A stretch of 64,000 bases of DNA from Chitinophaga sp. 180180018-3 (lineage in GTDB: Bacteria; Bacteroidota; Bacteroidia; Chitinophagales; Chitinophagaceae). The stretch lies in NCBI RefSeq assembly GCF_037893185.1, contig NZ_CP140772.1:7866001-7930000 (forward strand), read 5' to 3'. The notes beneath the pieces are model-generated. The model was given only the letters and a program-made list of their open reading frames with translations. It made no database searches and was not told the origin of the DNA. This document shows, piece after piece, positions 23,749-33,751 of this stretch. Both the position numbers and the translations under genes were made by a program. Within the stretch, counting starts at the first letter, position 1. Each line of letters opens with the position of its first letter.

Positions 23749-26700
23749 ATGAATTTACAGGCTGTATTACAATTATTTCAACGTGATGCTCGCCTGCAGT
23801 CGCTGGTGAAAGGGATTGAATCACCCACCCCACAGCACTTTCAGCTTTCCTCTGTTAGCGGAAGTGCCATTAGTTTTGTGGCAGTGAGCACCTGGGCGCA
23901 TGCAGATGCGAACCATCTCTTTATTCTGAATGATAAAGAGGAGGCAGCCTATTTTCATAACGACCTGGAACAACTTAGCCAGGCCCTCGATATTTTCTAT
24001 TTCCCGGATTCATTTAAGAAGGCAGGTCAATTCCATGAGATCAACAGCAGCCACAGTATGCTGCGTACGGAAGCGCTCATGAAATTCTCTGCAGATACCG
24101 TACGGAAAAAGATCCTGGTCACCTATCCCGAGGCACTCTGGGAAAAAGTGGCAGGGAATAAGGCTTTCAATGCCAACATGGTGCAGCTGAAAGTAGGCGA
24201 CGTACTGAAGATGGATCCCCTGCTCGAACAATTGATAGGATGGGGATTTCATGCTACTGATTTTGTGTATGAGCCCGGTCAGTATGCCGTAAGAGGAGGT
24301 ATACTGGACATCTACTCATTCGGAAATGAAAAACCATATCGTATTGAGTTGTTTGGAGAAGATATAGATTCAATCCGCATATTCGACCCGGAATCTCAGC
24401 TGAGTGAGCGCAAGCTTAACCAGATCTCCCTGATTGCCAATATGGATACCCGCGCATTGGATCATACTAAAACTCCCCTGCCGGAATTCATGCCTGCCAA
24501 TACTGTTGTCTGGATCAAAGATCCGGCTTATGTACAAGGTGTGATAGAACAGCTCGAACAGCGGTTGGATGATTTTCTGCAGTCGGGCCAGAAAGTAAGA
24601 GTAGATGAGGATGAAGAAATGGTGCTGAATGAAGACGACTTTGTAAAGGCAGGAACCCTGATGGAGCAGCTGTTACAGCGATCGATGGTGGTTTTTGGTA
24701 ACAAAGACTGGTTATCTTCCCGCGGCATTCAGCCACAGTCCATTATATTTGACACGCAGGAACAACCGGTGTTTAACCGGCAGTTTGATTTGCTTATCAA
24801 AGACCTGAGCCGGCACAACAACAATAAATACGCACTTTTTATATTCGCGGATAATCCGCGCCAGCTCGAACGGCTGCGAAGCATTTTCGAAGACCTTAAA
24901 GCTGACTTTGTATTCTATCCCATACCGGTAGCCATCAGCAACGGATTCATTGATCATTCACTGAAGCTGGTATGTTATACCGATCACCAGATCTTCCAGC
25001 GTTTCCATAAATACAAGGTAAAACAAGCCTACAACAAGAATAAGGCAATTACCATGAAAACGTTGCGGGAGCTGCAATCAGGCGATTTTGTAACACATAT
25101 CGATCATGGTGTGGGGGTATACAGCGGGTTACAGAAAATAGAAGTAGGTGGTAAAATGCAGGAAGCTATCCGTATTATTTACAAGAACAACGACCTGTTG
25201 TATGTAAATATCAACTCCCTGCACAAGATCAGCAAATACACCGGTAAAGAAGGCGTAGAGCCGAGAGTCAACAAACTTGGCAGCGACGCCTGGGATAAGC
25301 TGAAAGAAAAGGCCAAAACCCAGGTGAAGGATATTGCCAAAGACCTGATCCAGTTATATGCCGTACGCAAGGCACAGCAAGGCTTTGCGCATACACCGGA
25401 TACTTATCTGCAAACAGAGCTGGAGGCATCCTTCCTCTATGAAGATACTCCCGATCAGAGTAAAGCTACCGCTGATGTAAAGCGCGATATGGAATCCCCC
25501 GCGCCGATGGACAGGCTCGTGTGTGGCGACGTAGGCTTCGGTAAAACGGAAGTAGCTATCCGCGCCGCGTTCAAATCTATCGTGGATGGAAAACAGGCTG
25601 CCGTGCTGGTGCCTACTACCATCCTGGCTTTCCAGCATTATAAAACATTCGCAGACCGCCTGAAAGATTTCCCCTGTACAGTAGATTATCTCAACAGGTT
25701 TAAATCTTCCAAAGAAAAAAAGGACACACTTAAACGACTGGAAGAAGGAAAGATAGATATCATCATCGGTACCCACGCATTGCTCGGAAAAGAAGTGAAG
25801 TTCAAAGACCTGGGAGTATTGGTAGTGGATGAAGAACAAAAATTCGGTGTTTCCGCTAAAGAAAAACTGAAGCAATTCAAACATAACGTAGATACCCTCA
25901 CACTAACGGCAACGCCTATCCCAAGAACGCTGCAGTTTTCATTGATGGGCGCGCGCGATCTTTCTGTTATCAATACGCCTCCGCCTAACCGGCAGGCGAT
26001 TGAAACTGAAGTACAGGTATTCAATCAGGACCTGATCCGCGATGCCATCTATTACGAAACCGAGCGTGGTGGCCAGGTGTATTTTATCCACAACCGGGTA
26101 AAAGGATTGCAGGAAATGGCCGGTCTGATACAAGGCCTTTGCCCCGATCTGTCTATCGCCACCGCCCATGGCCAGCTCGAAGGGCATCAACTGGAAGAAG
26201 TGATACTGGATTTCATTGACCGTAAGTACGATGTATTGGTTTGCACCAACATCGTTGAAAGCGGTGTGGATATCCCCAACGCCAATACGATCATTATCAA
26301 TAATGCGCATCATTTCGGGCTGAGCGACCTGCATCAGCTGCGCGGACGCGTAGGCCGCAGTAACAAGAAGGCATTCTGTTACCTGCTGGCACCGCCCATG
26401 AGTACCTTGCCATCCGATAGCCGCAAACGCCTGCAAACACTGGAACAACACAGTGAGCTCGGCAGCGGCTTCCAGATTGCGATGCGCGACCTCGACATAA
26501 GAGGCGCCGGTAACCTGCTTGGAGGAGAACAAAGCGGCTTTATGGCGGAAATAGGATTCGATATGTATCAGAAGATCCTGGATGAAGCAATCCGCGAACT
26601 GAAACAAAATGAATTCCGCGATCTGTTCAAAGACCAGCTGGAAGAAAAGAAAGATTTTGTCAGCGACTGTACTATCGATACAGACCTGGAAATACTCATT

Positions 26701-27120
26701 CCTGATACCTATATCGAAAGCATACAGGAACGCCTGAACCTCTACCAGGAATTGGATAATATCACAGAAGAAGGCCGCTTACAACTATTTACCAACGACC
26801 TGATCGACCGCTTCGGTCCTTTACCGGATCCGGTGAAAGACCTGCTGACTACTATCCGCTGCCGCTGGATGGCTATTCAGCTTGGTTTTGAGAAGATGAT
26901 GCTGAAAGAAGAAAACCTGCGCTGCTATTTTATAAATAACCCAGACTCTCCTTACTTCGAGTCGCCTACGTTCAATCATATATTAACGTATATACAAACC
27001 CGTACCAACAACGCCAAATTGAAACAGGTTGGAAAGAATTTTATGCTGGTGGCTTCCCGCATCCGTAGCATGAACGACCTGTACGATTTCCTCAAGGCAA
27101 TGACCGATAGCCGCAAATAA
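23749..27120 (+). CDS. mfd: Transcription-repair coupling factor Mfd
   Basis: A 1123-residue SF2 DNA translocase that removes stalled RNA polymerase and recruits UvrA. N-terminal UvrB-homology region (about 1-330), RNA polymerase-interaction domain with the GDFVTHIDHGVGVY segment (about 445-458), then RecG-like motors: Walker A GDVGFGKTE near 593-601, DEEQ box near 694, TATPIPRTL near 720, VCTNIVESGVDIPNA near 830, and the GRVGRS motif VI. A TRCF C-terminal domain follows. Its length is normal for the family. Confidence 0.98.
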   Translation: MNLQAVLQLFQRDARLQSLVKGIESPTPQHFQLSSVSGSAISFVAVSTWAHADANHLFILNDKEEAAYFHNDLEQLSQALDIFYFPDSFKKAGQFHEINSSHSMLRTEALMKFSADTVRKKILVTYPEALWEKVAGNKAFNANMVQLKVGDVLKMDPLLEQLIGWGFHATDFVYEPGQYAVRGGILDIYSFGNEKPYRIELFGEDIDSIRIFDPESQLSERKLNQISLIANMDTRALDHTKTPLPEFMPANTVVWIKDPAYVQGVIEQLEQRLDDFLQSGQKVRVDEDEEMVLNEDDFVKAGTLMEQLLQRSMVVFGNKDWLSSRGIQPQSIIFDTQEQPVFNRQFDLLIKDLSRHNNNKYALFIFADNPRQLERLRSIFEDLKADFVFYPIPVAISNGFIDHSLKLVCYTDHQIFQRFHKYKVKQAYNKNKAITMKTLRELQSGDFVTHIDHGVGVYSGLQKIEVGGKMQEAIRIIYKNNDLLYVNINSLHKISKYTGKEGVEPRVNKLGSDAWDKLKEKAKTQVKDIAKDLIQLYAVRKAQQGFAHTPDTYLQTELEASFLYEDTPDQSKATADVKRDMESPAPMDRLVCGDVGFGKTEVAIRAAFKSIVDGKQAAVLVPTTILAFQHYKTFADRLKDFPCTVDYLNRFKSSKEKKDTLKRLEEGKIDIIIGTHALLGKEVKFKDLGVLVVDEEQKFGVSAKEKLKQFKHNVDTLTLTATPIPRTLQFSLMGARDLSVINTPPPNRQAIETEVQVFNQDLIRDAIYYETERGGQVYFIHNRVKGLQEMAGLIQGLCPDLSIATAHGQLEGHQLEEVILDFIDRKYDVLVCTNIVESGVDIPNANTIIINNAHHFGLSDLHQLRGRVGRSNKKAFCYLLAPPMSTLPSDSRKRLQTLEQHSELGSGFQIAMRDLDIRGAGNLLGGEQSGFMAEIGFDMYQKILDEAIRELKQNEFRDLFKDQLEEKKDFVSDCTIDTDLEILIPDTYIESIQERLNLYQELDNITEEGRLQLFTNDLIDRFGPLPDPVKDLLTTIRCRWMAIQLGFEKMMLKEENLRCYFINNPDSPYFESPTFNHILTYIQTRTNNAKLKQVGKNFMLVASRIRSMNDLYDFLKAMTDSRK

Positions 27121-27306
27121 AATTCAATTGTAACATAATTCTCCCCTGCTCCGTTTCACTGCTTATTTCAGGCAGTGGATACGCCATTCCCGCGTTAACA
27201 AAACTTTAGGAAATGCACTTTGTGGAATCACCTGATGTCAACACATCATGAAGGCGTAAACAACAAGTAGCAACTAATTTTTTAAACAATAGAAAAACAT
27301 CAACAC

Positions 27307-28017
27307 ATGAAAAAGGTAATGTTACTAGCAGCAGGTTTATTTATCGCCCTGAGCACATTTGCACAAACCGATGTTAAGCAGCCCGTGAAAAAGATCGAAG
27401 TAAACGGATCGGCAGAAGTGGAAATCACACCCGACGAAATCTATTTCAATATCTCCCTGCGGGAGTACCTGAAGGGAAAAAATAAAGTAGAAATCAGCAC
27501 ACTGGAAAAACAACTGCAGAAGGCTGTTCAGGATGCAGGCATTCCTAAATCCGATTTTACAATAGAGAATGTGTATGGCAACAACTACGAAATATGGCGT
27601 AAAAAGAAAGATCCGCAGGAATTCATGGCACGCAAACAATACCGTCTGAAATTAAACAGGTTGGATAAGATCAATGAAATCCTTGGTGCAGTGGATGCAG
27701 AAGGCATTGAGAGCGCCCGCATCGCTTCTTACTCTTCCAGTAAAATCGAAGCATACCGCAAGGAAGTAAAGATCAAAGCATTACAGGCGGCAAAAGAAAA
27801 AGCGGAATATATGCTGGCTGCTATCGGTAATAAGATAGATGGCGTACTGGAAGTGCAGGAAATAGGAATGGATAATTACCCGGATGTTCGCCCGCTGATG
27901 GCAAATGCTTACATGAAAGCTGGCAACGCTGCTGCTGATGATGATGTTAATTCAGATATCGACTTCAAAACAATAAAAATCCGCGCTGAAGTAAGAGCTT
28001 CCTTTGGTATCAAATAA
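27307..28017 (+). CDS. SIMPL domain-containing periplasmic protein
   Basis: A 236-residue exported protein with a signal peptide (about 1-19, ending TFAQT) and one SIMPL/DUF541 domain: the start KIEVNGSAEVEITPDEIYFNISL, a helical middle, and a final beta strand IKIRAEVRASFGIK. The family (E. coli YggE type) is associated with oxidative stress but has no defined enzyme activity. The 186-nt upstream gap holds a TGATGT-N4-ACATCA palindrome (27233-27248) that could be a regulatory site. Confidence 0.9.
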   Translation: MKKVMLLAAGLFIALSTFAQTDVKQPVKKIEVNGSAEVEITPDEIYFNISLREYLKGKNKVEISTLEKQLQKAVQDAGIPKSDFTIENVYGNNYEIWRKKKDPQEFMARKQYRLKLNRLDKINEILGAVDAEGIESARIASYSSSKIEAYRKEVKIKALQAAKEKAEYMLAAIGNKIDGVLEVQEIGMDNYPDVRPLMANAYMKAGNAAADDDVNSDIDFKTIKIRAEVRASFGIK

Positions 28018-28036
28018 CTACACCCTGGATATATCA

Positions 28037-28076
28037 AAAAAAAGAGGTTGTTCCATCCGGAACAACCTCTTTTTTT
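28037..28076. terminator. Bidirectional terminator, SIMPL / TonB receptor
   Basis: An 18-bp perfect stem (arms 28037-28054 and 28059-28076) with a 4-nt loop and a poly-A left flank and poly-T right flank, placed between convergent stops. It is a textbook intrinsic terminator on both strands. Confidence 0.92.
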
Positions 28077-28097
28077 ATTAAGATGAACAACTTTTTA

Positions 28098-31000
28098 TTA
28101 GAAGCTGTATCTCAGACCCAGCTGCATCTGATAACGTGATGCGAAGAAGTCTTTTGAATACGGCGTACCTGGTTGAGTAAAGCTGTAGGTTGGGTAGTTG
28201 TTTACAACCTTTCCGGTTGGGTTCAGACCAACACTCGAAGTTGAGTTGAAAGTGTTTGGTGAGAAGTACTGAATACCCCAGTTTTTATTCAACAGGTTAG
28301 TCAGGTTCACGATATCATAAGTTAAAGTGATGGTGTGTAACTTCTTACCACCTGGTTTGAAGTTGAAGTCCTGTGCGAAACGGAAGTCAGCCTGTGTATT
28401 CCAGGGAGTGCGTCCGCCGTTACGTTCAGTGAAGTTACCTTTACGACCGCTCAGGTATTTGTCGCTGTTCACATAGTCCATGAAAGCGCCAGCCTGTTGA
28501 GCAGCAGTTGGTCCGCCAACTTTATCAGTAAAGAAGTTAGTAGCTTCAGCAACATCTTTCGGGATGTAAGCCAGGCTCACCTGCTGAGGAGTACCCTGGA
28601 TAGTGGTATTCACGAAACCGTAAGTGAATGGTAAACCGGAAGAAGTATTGAAGAATACAGAGAAGTTAGAAACCCACTTGCCTTTAGAACCCCAGTCTTG
28701 TTTGTAAGCCACTGTAGCAACGATACGGTGACGAACATCGAAGTTAGAGTAAGCCAGACCCGGATTGTTCGGATTCAGCGCCTGGTTCAGCTGCCAGTTA
28801 GATTCCATAGAGTTACGGATACCGTTGGTCAGATCTTTAGCCTGTCCGTAAGTATAAGCCACCATAGCATTCAGACCGAAAGGGAACACTTTAGATACCT
28901 GACCGGTGATGCTGTAACGGTAACCTTTATCGGTGTTCGACAGCAGGTAAGCGTTTGTATACAGCGGGTTGATTTTCTTACCGGAGTAAATAGGCTGTTG
29001 CTTATTTACATCATATGCGTAGTAAGTAGGATTATCTACCAGGTTCACCTGTTGGAACATCAGGTCTTTTATCACTTTAGTATAAATACCTTCGATAGTG
29101 AATTTCCACTGATCGCGGGTAGTATAATCCAGTGCCAGGCTACTTCTCCATACCTGCGGCATTTTGAAGTTATTGTCGATCATATCTACCTGTGTAGCAG
29201 TAGAAGGATCAGTTACGTTAACACCGTTCTGTTTCGCGAAATCAGCAATACCATTAGGTGACGGTTTTGCTGCAGGCTGTGGAGTGTTTACAGCTGGTTT
29301 TTTCTGATCGTATGCACCATAAGTAACACCGTTGTTATAGTAAGCATAGCCTAACCATGCGAACGGAATACGACCGGTGAATAAACCTGTACCACCACGT
29401 AATACCAGACTGTTATCGCCCTTGATATCGTAGTTGAATCCTAAACGCGGAGAGATCTGCACATTGTTCAGGAAGTCGTTTTTGATATCCTTAGGTTTGG
29501 TATACGTGTAAGTAGTACCGTAGTTAGGATCTTCCGGAGCTTTGATGGTCTTGTCGCTCAAAGGCTGTTTGTTCGGAATACCAGTGTAGTCGAAACGGAT
29601 ACCAGGAGTGATACGGAAGCGGTCTGTCAGCTGAATTTCATCCTGTCCGTATAAGCTCAGCAGGTTCACTTTGAACTGTGCCGGAGGATGGTTCCAGATA
29701 TAGTCACGTGAGTTATCGGTATAGTTGTAGTTACCGCGTACACGGGCTGGTTTGTTGTTCAGGAAGTCAGCAATGCTGTCATAATCCAGACGGCCGTTCC
29801 AGGAGTTAACGAAACCATAGGTGATATTGTAGAATTCGTTGTGAGTACCGATAGTGATAGTGTGGTTACCTTTGAACAGGGTAACGTTATCGGTTACTTC
29901 GAATGTTTTCTGCTTCATGTTGAAGATACTTGCTTCACGGTCAGTACCCAGGAAGATGGTAGAACCAGGAGTTCTACCCTTGATCTGGATCTGTGGTACA
30001 GCCGGATCAGACAGCGGATCTCTGTAGTCATGGATGTTGGAATAACCCAGGATCAGGCTGTTAGACAAAGTACTGTTGAAGTTACTTTTCAGTTCTGCAA
30101 CTGTAGAAGACTGGTTGTTCACCTGTTTGAAGTCGATGCCGCTGAAACGGAAGTTCTGTTGGTCGCGCTCCAGGTTGGTCGCATCAGAAACAATAGTGTT
30201 GTTGCGGAGCGACAGTTGGTGTTTGTCGTTGATGTGCCAGTCTAAACGGTTGAAAAATTTAGTAGAGTTAGAATTGATGGTGGTGTTGCCGGCAGTTCCC
30301 GGATCAACGCCATAAGATTTCATCAGTGCAGTGATATCTGCTGCGTCTTTTTCAGTCAGTATACCACCATTATCAGCAGAACCGGCTGCGAGAATCACAG
30401 GATCCACACGGCGGGTGATTTCTTCGTTGGTGAAGAAGAACAGTTTGTTCTTGATGATAGGGAAGCCAACTCGTACACCAGCCTGGTATTCGTGGAAATC
30501 GCTCGGCAGTTTGGAACCATCACCGGCGTTGTTTTTACCAACCAGGGCAGCAATACGGCCAAAACCGTAAATAGAACCGTGAACTTCGTTGGTACCACTG
30601 CGGGTTACGGCGTTAACGCTACCTCCGAGGAAGTTACCCACCTTAACATCAAACGGAGCCAGTAATACCTGTACATCCTGGATCGCATCAACAGATACGG
30701 GGTTAGTACGGGTGCTGCTACCTGGCTGACCGCTGGTGTTGCTCTGGCCACCCAAAGAAGGGCTGAAACCAATCGCATCGTTATTGATAGCACCATCCAC
30801 GGTTACGTTGTTGTAACGGTAGTTGGTACCCAGGAAAGAGTTATTGTTGCTCTGAGGAGTAACCTTGGTCAGATCCTGCAGACTGCGGCTCAACGAAGGA
30901 ATCGTTTTGATCTGCTCTTGCCCTACCCTGGTACCACCTGATTTGCTGCCGGTGTTACCAGTTACTACTACTTCACTCAATGCAGTAGATTCTTCCTGCA

Positions 31001-31322
31001 GTTTGAAGTTAAAGTTAGTAGTTCCAAGTCCGAGGTTAACATCTGACTTTACTTCTTTTTTATATCCAATAAATGAAACGGTGATAGTGTAAGGACCGCC
31101 TGGGTTCAGGTTAGGCAGTATATAACGGCCGTCTGTGTTGGTCTGGACGCCGGTTTTAGCACCGGTAGCGTTATTGACTACTACTACAGTTACTCCCGGG
31201 ATAGCCTGACCTCCAGGATCAGAAACTTTACCCGTTACAACAGATGTGGTTACTTGCGCCTGTACATTGTTGTAAAATAGAATTACAAGAAAGCTAATTA
31301 ATAGCGTGTAAAATGATTTCAT
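28098..31322 (-). CDS. Oar-like TonB-dependent receptor
   Basis: A 1074-residue outer-membrane protein. Signal peptide about 1-22 (NNVQAQ), a CarboxypepD_reg domain (about 25-110), a plug domain with the SGTNEVHGSIYGFGR segment (about 242-256), and a large beta-barrel ending in LGLRYSF, a typical BAM signal. It belongs to the Oar-type group, which carries a carboxypeptidase-regulatory domain and is not paired here with a SusD gene, so glycan import of the SusCD kind is unlikely. The substrate is unknown. The upstream gap holds four copies of TGTTAA and nested inverted repeats. Confidence 0.92.
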   Translation of the reverse strand: MKSFYTLLISFLVILFYNNVQAQVTTSVVTGKVSDPGGQAIPGVTVVVVNNATGAKTGVQTNTDGRYILPNLNPGGPYTITVSFIGYKKEVKSDVNLGLGTTNFNFKLQEESTALSEVVVTGNTGSKSGGTRVGQEQIKTIPSLSRSLQDLTKVTPQSNNNSFLGTNYRYNNVTVDGAINNDAIGFSPSLGGQSNTSGQPGSSTRTNPVSVDAIQDVQVLLAPFDVKVGNFLGGSVNAVTRSGTNEVHGSIYGFGRIAALVGKNNAGDGSKLPSDFHEYQAGVRVGFPIIKNKLFFFTNEEITRRVDPVILAAGSADNGGILTEKDAADITALMKSYGVDPGTAGNTTINSNSTKFFNRLDWHINDKHQLSLRNNTIVSDATNLERDQQNFRFSGIDFKQVNNQSSTVAELKSNFNSTLSNSLILGYSNIHDYRDPLSDPAVPQIQIKGRTPGSTIFLGTDREASIFNMKQKTFEVTDNVTLFKGNHTITIGTHNEFYNITYGFVNSWNGRLDYDSIADFLNNKPARVRGNYNYTDNSRDYIWNHPPAQFKVNLLSLYGQDEIQLTDRFRITPGIRFDYTGIPNKQPLSDKTIKAPEDPNYGTTYTYTKPKDIKNDFLNNVQISPRLGFNYDIKGDNSLVLRGGTGLFTGRIPFAWLGYAYYNNGVTYGAYDQKKPAVNTPQPAAKPSPNGIADFAKQNGVNVTDPSTATQVDMIDNNFKMPQVWRSSLALDYTTRDQWKFTIEGIYTKVIKDLMFQQVNLVDNPTYYAYDVNKQQPIYSGKKINPLYTNAYLLSNTDKGYRYSITGQVSKVFPFGLNAMVAYTYGQAKDLTNGIRNSMESNWQLNQALNPNNPGLAYSNFDVRHRIVATVAYKQDWGSKGKWVSNFSVFFNTSSGLPFTYGFVNTTIQGTPQQVSLAYIPKDVAEATNFFTDKVGGPTAAQQAGAFMDYVNSDKYLSGRKGNFTERNGGRTPWNTQADFRFAQDFNFKPGGKKLHTITLTYDIVNLTNLLNKNWGIQYFSPNTFNSTSSVGLNPTGKVVNNYPTYSFTQPGTPYSKDFFASRYQMQLGLRYSF

Positions 31323-31642
31323 AAACCGATGTAAGTATTTACAGGTGCAAAGGAACTAGTCCAAAACAACCAGAATGTTAACAGATTATTACGGAATTGT
31401 TAAGGACTGCATAAACTGGACGCTAAAAAGTCAATTATTCGTTTTTGGGGTTTAGAAAACATCAGTTTTTTGACTTAATGTAACCTTAATGTTAACAACT
31501 GACCGGAAATCAGTTACGGATTCTATGTTAAGTCAGGGTAAAGCACAAATGAATTGTGATAATTTTAACGGACTGTAGGGCACTTAAACAGAAGGCCCCG
31601 CCTTTAAAGGCAGGGCCGGTTGATATTCATCAAAAAGTGCTG
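31323..31642. other. 320-nt gap upstream of the TonB receptor with repeats
   Basis: No coding frame is credible. TGTTAA followed by C or G occurs four times in the same orientation (31376, 31399, 31490, 31526). Nested inverted repeats are TGACTTAA/TTAAGTCA (31471-31478 with 31528-31535) around AACTGA/TCAGTT (31497-31502 with 31510-31515). On the minus strand TTCCTTTG (31348-31355) is a possible -7 box for the receptor gene. Near the far end lies a GC-rich hairpin listed separately. Confidence 0.55.
31594..31617 (-). terminator. Hairpin downstream of the 31643-32104 lipoprotein gene
   Basis: GGCCCCGCCTTT pairs with AAAGGCAGGGCC with one internal mismatch. It lies 26 nt past the lipoprotein stop on the minus strand and is followed there by TTCTGTTT, a weak T-tract. 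Confidence 0.55.
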
Positions 31643-32104
31643 TTAGTAAATTTGGACTTTAAAAGTCCCGTCCGTTAAAGGTTTTTCGATATCACCATTT
31701 ATTAATGCACCGGAGAATATGCCCTCCGCGTGTTTACTATTAATGTCTGTTACGATTACCGTAATATTATTTCCCATGTATCCGGTCTGCCTTTGCTGTA
31801 TATCCATCAACGACATCTCCACACCTGACGTATAAGTACCGGCATGTACAGAATCAGGAAAGGTGATCATCAACTCCATATGCTGACCAAAATTATTGGT
31901 CACGCCATCGATGACCAGCGTTTTCTTTCCATCATATATGGTATCAGTTAAATAAGCAGCCGGAGTACTGGCATGATAAAAGTCGGTACCTAATTTAAAA
32001 GAGAATATGCTGGCAGGTGCCGGGCCATTATTTTTATTGCAGGAATACAGGACTATGCTGCATATCATAGCAGCAATTGCCCAAAAGGATCTCATTTGCA
32101 TCAT
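31643..32104 (-). CDS. Hypothetical lipoprotein
   Basis: A 153-residue lipoprotein: hydrophobic N-terminus with lipobox IVLYSC (Cys22), then an acidic linker and a beta-rich domain with regular strand spacing (GTYTSGVEMSLMD; ITVIVTDINSKHAEGIFSGAL). The pattern is like small beta-sandwich domains common in Bacteroidota lipoproteins, but I recognise no named family. Three closely spaced ATGs (32104, 32101, 32095) could start it. It is the only gene on its unit, followed by a hairpin. Confidence 0.78.
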   Translation of the reverse strand: MMQMRSFWAIAAMICSIVLYSCNKNNGPAPASIFSFKLGTDFYHASTPAAYLTDTIYDGKKTLVIDGVTNNFGQHMELMITFPDSVHAGTYTSGVEMSLMDIQQRQTGYMGNNITVIVTDINSKHAEGIFSGALINGDIEKPLTDGTFKVQIY

Positions 32105-32411
32105 GCAGTCAGTTTACAGTCAGGTATGCCGGAAAAACCAGTGCCAGCCGCATTTCAGCAGCTGGCAATCATTTGAATTGACATAGGATACTGGTTCTGT
32201 TTCGTTGGCATAGGGATAATATACCTGCAATATATATAAAATTTTATTAATTAAATATATTTTATATAGATGATAGCTGGATTTATTGTTGCTTTGCCAG
32301 GTAATATTACCGGAGTTATTTCATAATCGCAGGGTTCCCGGATTTGCCATAATTAACACTTTTTTTGCGCACGAATTGTGTATTATTACGGTTCTCAATT
32401 ACAAGCACATT
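32105..32411. other. 307-nt divergent intergenic region, AT-rich
   Basis: This separates the lipoprotein gene and the TPR-AAA gene, both reading outward. It contains a TGCCAGC/GCTGGCA inverted repeat near 32140-32167 and an AT-only tract around 32230-32275, but no exact TAnnTTTG box. The frame that extends the AAA gene back to 32286 has atypical composition and is not taken as coding. Confidence 0.5.
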
Positions 32412-33746
32412 ATGTCATCGGAAGTAGTTAAACAGTTACAGGAGGCCGTTCAGTTTTCGCCGGAAAATGTGCCTTTACGCTTGCACCTGGCCCAGGTGCT
32501 GCTTCAGGATTATGATTACGCTGCCGCGGAAGAGCAATACAGGAAAGTATTGGAATTATCTTCTGCCAACACAGCGGCACAGCTGGGACTTGCACGGACA
32601 TTCTATCATCAGCAGAAGTACTCAGCAGCCATTGTTGTGCTTGAACAGCTGGAGCATCGGGAGCCTGATCATTTTGATGCGTTGCTATTGCATTGCCGCA
32701 TACTCGTTAAGGAAAAGTCGATGCCCCAGGCAAAGGAAATATATCAACACCTGTTACAGATCAATCCTGGTTTTCGTGATGAAGCGCTGGATGGGCTTTT
32801 CAGAGTAGTACAACAGTCGCCTCCACCATCTTTCGATAATAATGATGATGATGATATCGGAGAGGCAGAGCGTCAGTTCATGCTGGAGAAACCTGAAATC
32901 AATTTTGCAGATGTGGGTGGTATGGAGAGAGAAAAACAGGAAATAGACCTGAAGATTATCAAGCCCCTGCAATTTCCTGATCTTTATAAAGCTTACGGTA
33001 AAAAAGCCGGTGGTGGTATATTGCTCTACGGGCCTCCAGGATGTGGTAAAACCTACCTGGCTAAAGCCACGGCCGGCCAGATACAGGCTGAGTTCATCAA
33101 TGTAGGTATCCATGATGTATTGGATATGTGGGTCGGCAACAGTGAAAAGAACCTGCACAGCTTATTTGAACTGGCCCGGCAAAGCAAGCCCTGTGTATTG
33201 TTTTTTGATGAAGTGGATGCACTCGGAGCCAACCGGTCAGCACTCCGGCAAACAGGCGCCACACACATCATCAATCAATTCCTTGCTGAGATGGATGGAA
33301 TTGCGGCAAGCAACGAAAATATCCTGATCATCGGAGCTACCAACGCCCCGTGGAGCCTGGATCCGGCATTCCGCCGCCCTGGTCGTTTCGACAGGATCAT
33401 TTTTGTAGCGCCTCCTGAAACTGATGGCCGGGAAGAAATCCTGAAACTGCAGTTGCGCGATAAACCCATCAGCGATATTAATTTCAGCGCCATCGCCAAG
33501 GCTACGGCTGGTTATTCCGGCGCCGATCTGAAGGCAATTGTAGATATAGCAGTGGAAGAAAAACTGCTGGAAGCACTGCAAAAAGGAGCACCACAGCCCA
33601 TCACCCAGAAAGAGTTACTGAAAGCTGCTAAAACCCATCGGCCTACCACCAGGGAATGGTTCAATACTGCCCGTAACTATGCGCTGTATTCCAATGAAAC
33701 CGGCCTTTATGACGATGTGCTGAAATACCTGGATATTAAGAAATAA
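32412..33746 (+). CDS. TPR-containing AAA+ ATPase
   Basis: A 444-residue protein from the ATG at 32412. Residues about 1-125 form three to four TPR helix pairs (LRLHLAQVLLQDYDYAAAEE; AAQLGLARTFYHQQKY). After an acidic linker (NNDDDDIGEAE) comes one AAA+ domain of the classic p97/FtsH/katanin branch: Walker A GPPGCGKT at 207-214, Walker B FFDEVDA with Asp266/Glu267, RPGRFDR (second region of homology) and a C-terminal helical lid. The TPR-AAA pairing suggests a client-selecting unfoldase or remodeller. It precedes a TPR membrane protein gene by 5 nt. Confidence 0.9.
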   Translation: MSSEVVKQLQEAVQFSPENVPLRLHLAQVLLQDYDYAAAEEQYRKVLELSSANTAAQLGLARTFYHQQKYSAAIVVLEQLEHREPDHFDALLLHCRILVKEKSMPQAKEIYQHLLQINPGFRDEALDGLFRVVQQSPPPSFDNNDDDDIGEAERQFMLEKPEINFADVGGMEREKQEIDLKIIKPLQFPDLYKAYGKKAGGGILLYGPPGCGKTYLAKATAGQIQAEFINVGIHDVLDMWVGNSEKNLHSLFELARQSKPCVLFFDEVDALGANRSALRQTGATHIINQFLAEMDGIAASNENILIIGATNAPWSLDPAFRRPGRFDRIIFVAPPETDGREEILKLQLRDKPISDINFSAIAKATAGYSGADLKAIVDIAVEEKLLEALQKGAPQPITQKELLKAAKTHRPTTREWFNTARNYALYSNETGLYDDVLKYLDIKK

Positions 33747-33751
33747 CGTTT

